This document shows, one piece after another, positions 7,001 through 10,739 of a DNA stretch of 10,739 nt; positions within the stretch are counted from its first letter, which is position 1, and each line of letters begins with the position of its first letter. Below the pieces are notes generated by a model, which saw only the letters and a list, made by a program, of their open reading frames with translations, was not told where the DNA came from and searched no databases. Origin of the DNA: an uncultured Ruminococcus sp. (GTDB lineage Bacteria; Bacillota_A; Clostridia; Oscillospirales; Ruminococcaceae); assembly GCA_946629405.1 (NCBI GenBank), contig CAMOXW010000020.1, positions 1 through 10,739 of the forward strand. Direction: 5' to 3'. A program made the translations under genes and the position numbers.

Positions 7001-9773
7001 TGAAAATATCTTCAAGGACTACTCGTCCCACACAATGAAGATATTCTACATGGAGAGAGGCGCAGGAGCTTCAAACCTACACATGAGATTCAATCTCAGT
7101 TCTGTCAAGCCCGGTCAGGTGCGTCTGAGCAAAGAAATCTCAACAGACAATGCAAACCTTGATCTGGATTATGAGTTTGTTGAGTATCCGTTCCAGATCT
7201 GGTATAAGCTGCCTTCCAGTGACAGCTACAAAGCTTTGAACCCGTTGGACAGCACCGAGACCGATTATGTCGGTGTCTATTATGAGAATTCTACCAAAGA
7301 TGTCAGCTATTTATCAAGCTACACACCGCCGGGCGGAAGCAAATCGTATTCCAATGTCTTCTTCCTGAGTGCCGGTGAGAGCGTTTTTATTGATTTCCCT
7401 GAAGATATTGTTGACTACTATATCGTTGAATGCGGAATAGATTCGAATGTATATGATGTAGTAAAGGTGAACGGCGATCAGGTTACGGGCACCGGAACAG
7501 GACGTAAGGACTTTAACTGCGGAACTTCCACGGTACGCAACCGCCCTGCCGTAACTTATGATAACCATGTCAGCAGTGATGCGATCCGAGATCTCTCATT
7601 CACCAAAAAGCTCTATGACGCAAACGAACAGGAGATCCATAATGATACGACGACCTTCGATTTCCGTCTGTATCTCGGTGCAGAGTCAACTGATCTTGAG
7701 GATCTTGCATACGCGAATATGCACCGGTATCGTGTGATCTCTCCTGACGGAAAGTATTGCAGCTGGTCTGATGTAGATTCAAAATTTGTAGAAACAGGCT
7801 ATATGAGCATCGGCGGATTGACACAAGAGCAGCTTGACAGCATTACATTCTACACTTCCCCCAACGGTTCTATCTCTAAGATCCCAGCCTGGTATAAGGT
7901 TCAGGTCATTGACCTTCCTGTCGGTACGAAATTTAAGGTCGAGGAAAAATTTTCTGAAACACCGCTTGGATATGATCTGATCGGATATGAAAGAGTCGGC
8001 GGCACTTATATCGTAGATGCAACGGAACCGTCGAACACCGGCATTGTCAGAGCAAATTCCAATCCTGAAATGTATGTGAAGAACCAGCGTGGGCTGGGTA
8101 TTTCTGCTGAGAAGGTGTGGGCAGACAGGTATTCCGTTTCGGAGCATGAGCCTGTTTATCTTGCGATTTATGAGAAAAACGGCACCGTCGAAACCCTTGT
8201 AAACGGTACGCTCAAACAGCTGAAAGCGCCTGCTTCTTCGGTAAAATGGTATTTGAGTGCATCTTCCGGCGATCTTTCTGATTATGTTGTCCGTGAGGTA
8301 AAGCCCGTAAGCAATCCGGTCGTAGATGTCGACGGAAATGTCACAAGCTATTCCGGAACAGTGATTCCGGTTTTAGAAGGCACTTCGGATACTGTTACGG
8401 TCGGTGTACGGAAAAGCGGCAGCGATCAGATGACTGACAAGGATTACTTTGTCAGCTACCATGAAGGCACTGTTGAATCCTCTGCTGCCGGCGAAGATTT
8501 ACAGAACATCCGCACGGATATTGTCACAAACACGCCGGATACAAAGGGCGTTCGCATCCGTTTGAGCGAATGGAACGGAACAGCTATTGACAGAGATTTC
8601 AAAACAGCTCTGCCGAACGGCACGTTTACCCTGGAACTGAACGGCGATACGGTTGATTTCGGCGAATTCACTTCAGATGAGAACGGACTTATCGCTGTTC
8701 TGTATGATTACGAAAAGGGCGAAAACAATATTTACACACTCACTCAGACCGGCGCACCGGTAACATGGGTGGGAACTGACACACCGATCAGATTCTATAT
8801 CGAAGAAGCTGAAGGACAAGATCGTATTAGGATACTGAATTCCGAAAATGACGGCTGGGTAAATCACAAGGATATCAGCTCTGACGACCTGATCGGCGAT
8901 ATTATCATCTATAACAAAAAGCTGTCGCTCAACATGATCAAGTATACAGCCGGCTCCAATGAACCGCTGGCAAGGGCTGAATTTGAGCTTTACAGAGGAA
9001 CCAAGCAGCCTGACGGAAGCTATCTGCAAAACTATTATCCGCTCAGCGGCTATGAAACTCTTGTTTCCGGAGCAGACGGTGTGATTCCGAAAATTGACGA
9101 AACATTGCCTGCAAACAGATACTTCCTGAGAGAAAAGCGTGCACCGAATGGGTATGAACGGTTTGCAGATGCGATCGAATTCAGCATTTCTCCCCTCGGT
9201 GAAGTGGAACTGGTAAATGCGCCGATAGGTGTTTTCCTCGCCAGCGACACATCTCAGGACGGCAGAGTGATTGTCAGGATCAAAGCCGGAAACACCCGTA
9301 AGGATGCACAGACTGCCAACCTCATCGTTACGAAAAAGGTTGAAGGCGCTTTTGGCGACAAAACAAAGGATTTTGCGTTTACACTGACGGTTAGAAATGC
9401 GGCTGATGAATATTTCATGTGGGCATTGAATGAGGTGACACAGGAGAGTATCCGCTCCGGCGATACATTTCACCTTGCCCATGGAGACACAGCAGTATTT
9501 ATTCTGCCGCTGGAATGCGAAGTAACTATAACCGAAGAAGCGGAAGATTACACAGCCGCTATGCAGTTGAATCACGCTGAAGCACAGAATACAGATACGA
9601 TTACATTTACTATCTCAGCAACAACCGAACTGCTTGTTACGAATACCAGAAATGGCGTTCTACCAACCGGAATACCGGGGACACTTTGCAAAGCACTTCT
9701 GCTATTCGTAATGCCCATGATGCCTATTGGTCTTATCCTTTATTCAAAACGGAAAAGGAAGCGGACATCCTGA
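4026..9773 (+). CDS. giant fibro-slime pilus tip adhesin, LPTG-anchored
   Basis: A 1915-residue secreted protein, probably the pilus tip adhesin. ATG 4026 is preferred because AGGAGG (4011-4016) is 9 nt upstream; it overlaps the previous stop by 8 nt. Upstream in-frame GTG 4008 and ATG 4017 lack this spacing. Order: signal peptide 1-31; Thr/Glu-rich linker with a short tandem repeat (about 32-75); a beta-rich domain ending LWHIMDDGS...GFSVYAV (about 80-215); three modules of about 160 residues with W266-YF, W425-TF and W595-DF; a fibro-slime domain (about 830-1030) with FTGDDDFWLYVDG and LGGIHSALAG; several Cna-B/SpaA/FctA-type domains (about 1030-1875; e.g. SAEKVWAD, LREKRAPNGY). The last domain has Lys1770, Glu1837 and Asn1873, as in the major pilin. 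The sorting signal is VLPTG (1878-1882), a hydrophobic span and KRKRKR. It occupies the role of Cpa in the streptococcal locus but shares no obvious N-terminal thioester motif with it. Ligand unknown. Confidence 0.82.
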   Translation: MNKIKKRIASIACAFAMMLSSVTTCSSAFGAETETDTAVETTTFTSETVTETSETTQAEQIEVLTEQAEVLTEQSISLYPNGEAAEQVITLNGLMPEGATAEALNVTLDYEEYSGFADDDSVSSNAPSVSVLAAYDITITSDDGGFQPDYNNPIFVEITDSSIVSDSYTELWHIMDDGSSEKVYDFTVEDGKIQFYAAGFSVYAVVQSPEIYRASPVYVSQISDFTGENGQDGFYLAYNDSHYFTNTLNRNNCLIETTDAEAAAIWYFEEANGGYLLYTYVGDEKLFLHNKSGNLVELSNTGDILNISEIDGKDAFYLKKATENKWLQHSNGGGGIRYYTDNNNAANSNIQVIYPGSLIIPNDYYELDGKSFGLVNYVSGPYANALMAEPAAGSSLSVFKAYAKVDPVSHVDIKYIAEGSDISEWTFHNVSKDVYKISTEIDGVIKYLNLSSSGITLVDETNASDIKFTPGTGTNSGKFKLSCGNYAISYNTSSFKTTNQSNSSVWLNFAGHSDLSEEDFVSYSATKVGISDEDNNTGEKIVRDGSQVIIYTRKWDDNAKQYKFYAIDHDGSLVPVYDHGDAIMWIGSQINTLLWDFTVYTYDDGTENNYYEFYNPYSQKYIAPQITGGQILSDSRLGVNLTGRRNGEYYTSILAWDETVYTYAGVRADDTVSHSVVSCNKNKADTFYFAMIDVPEYENALTTVSTIDNNDYGISMRMIDYSKGSNNNNNEQYAVLADNNNTHGLLTSDLKANGYPDATKGSNKSLFQLYENASEVNHLFLSRTYEESGYFEFDSCQNFATLIQEDGTVGTNFIVYNQLGTSDKSASTTLKHGQFFPYDSITPGEFSTLNPVNLYSALADRNNENTGALPDSDPRKYERLYSVPDPNYYNGMELSASFVQTPSGQDRWGHDMIFEFTGDDDFWLYVDGELILDLGGIHSALAGSVNFATGKVVENGRVRTLRQVFSDNYMERHPDATTDQLNAYLADYFEEGENIFKDYSSHTMKIFYMERGAGASNLHMRFNLSSVKPGQVRLSKEISTDNANLDLDYEFVEYPFQIWYKLPSSDSYKALNPLDSTETDYVGVYYENSTKDVSYLSSYTPPGGSKSYSNVFFLSAGESVFIDFPEDIVDYYIVECGIDSNVYDVVKVNGDQVTGTGTGRKDFNCGTSTVRNRPAVTYDNHVSSDAIRDLSFTKKLYDANEQEIHNDTTTFDFRLYLGAESTDLEDLAYANMHRYRVISPDGKYCSWSDVDSKFVETGYMSIGGLTQEQLDSITFYTSPNGSISKIPAWYKVQVIDLPVGTKFKVEEKFSETPLGYDLIGYERVGGTYIVDATEPSNTGIVRANSNPEMYVKNQRGLGISAEKVWADRYSVSEHEPVYLAIYEKNGTVETLVNGTLKQLKAPASSVKWYLSASSGDLSDYVVREVKPVSNPVVDVDGNVTSYSGTVIPVLEGTSDTVTVGVRKSGSDQMTDKDYFVSYHEGTVESSAAGEDLQNIRTDIVTNTPDTKGVRIRLSEWNGTAIDRDFKTALPNGTFTLELNGDTVDFGEFTSDENGLIAVLYDYEKGENNIYTLTQTGAPVTWVGTDTPIRFYIEEAEGQDRIRILNSENDGWVNHKDISSDDLIGDIIIYNKKLSLNMIKYTAGSNEPLARAEFELYRGTKQPDGSYLQNYYPLSGYETLVSGADGVIPKIDETLPANRYFLREKRAPNGYERFADAIEFSISPLGEVELVNAPIGVFLASDTSQDGRVIVRIKAGNTRKDAQTANLIVTKKVEGAFGDKTKDFAFTLTVRNAADEYFMWALNEVTQESIRSGDTFHLAHGDTAVFILPLECEVTITEEAEDYTAAMQLNHAEAQNTDTITFTISATTELLVTNTRNGVLPTGIPGTLCKALLLFVMPMMPIGLILYSKRKRKRTS
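4209..4250 (+). repeat. 21-bp tandem repeat in the tip adhesin linker
   Basis: Two adjacent 21-bp units, each beginning GAAGTGCTGACAGA, encode EVLTEQA and EVLTEQS (residues 62-75). They lie in the acidic, threonine-rich linker just after the signal peptide. The unit is a multiple of three, so copy-number change would alter linker length without breaking the frame. Confidence 0.8.
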
Positions 9774-9795
9774 CATTCTAATAGAGAAATTGATA

Positions 9796-9832
9796 TTCAG
9801 CACTCTCGGTTATCGAGGGTGCTGAACTTTTT
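9796..9832 (+). terminator. rho-independent terminator of the pilus operon
   Basis: TTCAGCACTCTCG (9796-9808) pairs with CGAGGGTGCTGAA (9814-9826) over 13 bp with a single T-G wobble and a 5-nt loop. CTTTTT follows immediately. It lies 22 nt after the tip adhesin stop and ends the + strand transcript. It may also stop leftward transcripts coming from mobC, since an A-rich stretch lies on its other side. Confidence 0.9.
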
Positions 9833-9977
9833 GGTGGCTGGTTTCAGATTGTAAAAAACGGACGCCTTGCCTGTGCCGTATTTCTGATCTCAGCAAAATC
9901 ATGACTTGCCTGTAACGGCTCAGTGCTGCAAGGTCATCAGCAGAGATTGAAAATATCTTAGTGGGCGCAGAGCGATT
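9810..9977 (-). other. unexplained gap with an open frame, possible gene remnant
   Basis: Between the operon terminator and mobC there is no intact gene. On the - strand one frame stays open for about 55 codons (TAA at 9810-9812) and reads in part FSISADDLAALSRYRQV and MILLRSEIRHRQ, which has a plausible protein composition. It has no start codon with a ribosome site: the only ATG is internal, and the frame begins after a TGA inside mobC. It may be the remnant of a gene that once followed mobC, where these elements usually carry the relaxase, but I do not recognise it and chance is a real alternative. Confidence 0.25.
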
Positions 9978-10008
9978 GATTCACCCCTTCCTTGATCTCA
10001 GCAATATC
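9885..10008. repeat. short direct repeat flanking the mobC 3' end
   Basis: TGATCTCAGCAAAATC (9885-9900) and TGATCTCAGCAATATC (9993-10008) match at 15 of 16 positions, 108 bp apart. The right copy lies inside mobC (encoding DIAEI); the left lies in the unexplained gap. Similarity does not extend beyond these 16 bases, so a duplication scar is possible but chance is not excluded. Confidence 0.4.
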
Positions 10009-10275
10009 GTTATCATAAACTCTGCCGCCGCTGTTTGCACGGACAGCGATCTGATCGATATTGCCTGAGATGTTCCTTGCAAGTCTGAGAATTTCAATCA
10101 GATTCTCCTCGTTAAACTGCACGATGTAGTCCTCGAAAATCATCGCCCTGACGAACTCACTTCTTGACTTCATTCCGCTGTTGCGGAATTTGCGGTCAAT
10201 GGCATCAAGCTCCTCTCGGCTCACCCTGATCTTCAAGTAAAGATCACGGCGATTCTTGTTTTCTTTCTCATTCAT
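9958..10275 (-). CDS. mobC: MobC-type relaxosome accessory protein, altered C-terminus
   Basis: A 105-residue small basic protein of the plasmid mobilization (MobC, ribbon-helix-helix) family, which binds oriT DNA and helps the relaxase nick it. Residues 10-55 (DLYLKIRVSREELDAIDRKF, then MKSRSEFVRAMIFEDY) form the DNA-binding region. The second half has NISGNIDQIAVRAN and DNDIAEIKEGVNQ, the family's characteristic helical part. The family normally continues after VNQ with a few more helical residues (such as the W/Q-rich stretch before the relaxase start). Here it ends SLCAH, so the last residues look replaced at about 9975. No relaxase follows, although it usually overlaps the mobC stop. The start ATG (10273-10275) follows AGAGAGG with an 11-nt spacing, a little long. 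The protein may still bind its site, but mobilization would need a relaxase from elsewhere. Confidence 0.82.
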   Translation of the reverse strand: MNEKENKNRRDLYLKIRVSREELDAIDRKFRNSGMKSRSEFVRAMIFEDYIVQFNEENLIEILRLARNISGNIDQIAVRANSGGRVYDNDIAEIKEGVNQSLCAH

Positions 10276-10530
10276 TTTGGTGTAAACCTCTCTTTTTATT
10301 TTTCTGTGCAGGGTTTCAGGGGCGGCAGCCCTCTGACAAGCGGTGCGAATTGTGGGTTGCCGTTAGTGCGCCCACGATTTGCCGAGCTTGCGATTTGTGT
10401 TAGCCCCTGTGGGGCTATTTTGCATTTGAGCCTGTGGCTCAGGTGGTTTCCTCACTTCCGTGTGAGGAATTGGAGCGTCAGCGACTATTTTTCTCTTTTT
10501 CGTTTTCGGCTCAAAGCTCTGCGCCCGTCC
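10276..10530 (-). promoter_or_regulatory. hairpin-rich leader of mobC
   Basis: About 255 nt of non-coding sequence between the mobC promoter and its start. It holds compact inverted repeats: TTCCTCAC/GTGAGGAA (10448-10469), GAGCC-TGT-GGCTC (10428-10440) and AGCCCC-TGT-GGGGCT (10402-10416). A longer imperfect one pairs GCGAATTGTGGG with CCCACGATTTGC around 10345-10382. Two of the hairpins share the same TGT loop. On the mobC transcript they would form a string of stem-loops. Such arrays before mobilization genes may act in relaxosome binding, transcript attenuation or RNA stability; the sequence alone does not say which. A + strand frame through this region is an artefact of the repeats. Confidence 0.6.
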
Positions 10531-10538
10531 CTATGGAT

Positions 10539-10567
10539 ATGATACAAGAAAAAAAACAAAAAGTCAA
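10539..10567 (-). promoter_or_regulatory. sigma-A-type promoter of mobC
   Basis: On the - strand TTGACT (10567-10562) and TATCAT (10544-10539) are separated by exactly 17 bp of T-rich sequence. This gives a predicted start near 10532 and a leader of about 257 nt before mobC. It lies between the oriT-like inverted repeat and the hairpin array, so relaxosome proteins bound nearby could repress it, as in many mobilization regions. Confidence 0.7.
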
Positions 10568-10598
10568 TGAATCGAAAAATGGGCATTCGTCAAAATGA

Positions 10599-10646
10599 CA
10601 GTTGCGGGTTTCTATGCTCTCAGAGTATCGTAACCCCTCATAACTG
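10599..10646. other. oriT: candidate origin of transfer (oriT) inverted repeat
   Basis: GGGTTTCTATGCTCT (10606-10620) and AGAGTATCGTAACCC (10622-10636) form an inverted repeat matching at 12 of 15 positions around a single C. An outer CAGTT/AACTG pair (10599-10603, 10642-10646) extends it. An imperfect inverted repeat followed by a short conserved tail, placed just upstream of a mobC gene, is the usual form of a MOB-P type oriT. The nick would be expected in or just after the GTAACCCCTC side. The position and symmetry are seen; the nick site and its activity are inferred. Confidence 0.55.
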
Positions 10647-10739
10647 CACGTTTCTGAATTTTCGATCGCTCCGATTTCGGGCGGTGTTGAGAAAAGTTTG
10701 TCTGGTCTGCCAGTAGATTTTTAATGGAATTGCGCGCTA

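Noticed and set aside
8673..9575. Open frame of 300 codons on the - strand within the tip adhesin gene
   Set aside because: The + strand frame encodes recognisable SpaA/FctA-type domains here. The antisense product resembles no family and has no ribosome site.
110..9975. Insertion of the operon by a transposon with terminal repeats
   Set aside because: I compared the two presumed junctions by eye and found no convincing terminal inverted repeats or target-site duplication, and there is no transposase gene in the window.
10306..10542. 78-codon frame on the + strand upstream of mobC
   Set aside because: It runs through the hairpin array and promoter of mobC on the opposite strand. Its translation reflects inverted repeats, and no ribosome site precedes it.

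Overview
The window holds one complete sortase-assembled pilus operon on the + strand (about 233-9832), flanked on both sides by pieces of a conjugative or mobilizable element on the - strand. Strong AGGAGG-type ribosome sites, a sigma-A-type promoter, intermediate GC, sortase-anchored proteins and threonine-rich linkers suggest a Gram-positive Clostridia member, most likely a gut Ruminococcus or relative. That genus is an inference from style, not from a marker gene.

Left edge (1-193): a 36-codon remnant of a SNF2-type helicase common in integrative conjugative elements, read leftward, cut off by a stop codon and followed by a rho-independent terminator. Then come a near-consensus extended -10 promoter (233-261) and a leader of about 240 nt holding a possible 57-residue ORF.

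Pilus operon (507-9773): (1) a SipA-like signal-peptidase fold protein that appears to lack the catalytic lysine; (2) a two-domain FctA-type major pilin with AIPTG sorting signal; (3) a class B sortase; (4) a small FctB-like pilin, the probable base; (5) a 1915-residue surface protein with three W-containing modules, a fibro-slime domain, a stack of Cna-B/SpaA/FctA-type domains and a VLPTG sorting signal, the probable tip adhesin. The first four follow the order sipA-fctA-srtC1(class B)-fctB of the Streptococcus pyogenes FCT (T-antigen) locus. The streptococcal tip protein Cpa is replaced by an unrelated giant protein at the end. Gaps are 54, 3 and 20 nt, then an 8-nt overlap, and one strong terminator (9796-9832) closes the unit. 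Proposed working: the sortase, helped by the SipA-like protein, joins major pilin subunits through a lysine in domain 1 and the threonine of IPTG; the giant protein caps the fibre; the small pilin ends assembly at the wall.

Right edge (9833-10739): an unexplained gap, then a MobC-type relaxosome protein (-) with an apparently replaced C-terminus, its -35/-10 promoter, a leader packed with short hairpins, and an oriT-like inverted repeat just upstream. Both flanking element genes point left and both look broken at the side facing the pilus operon, so the operon looks like cargo inserted into, or replacing the core of, a conjugative element.
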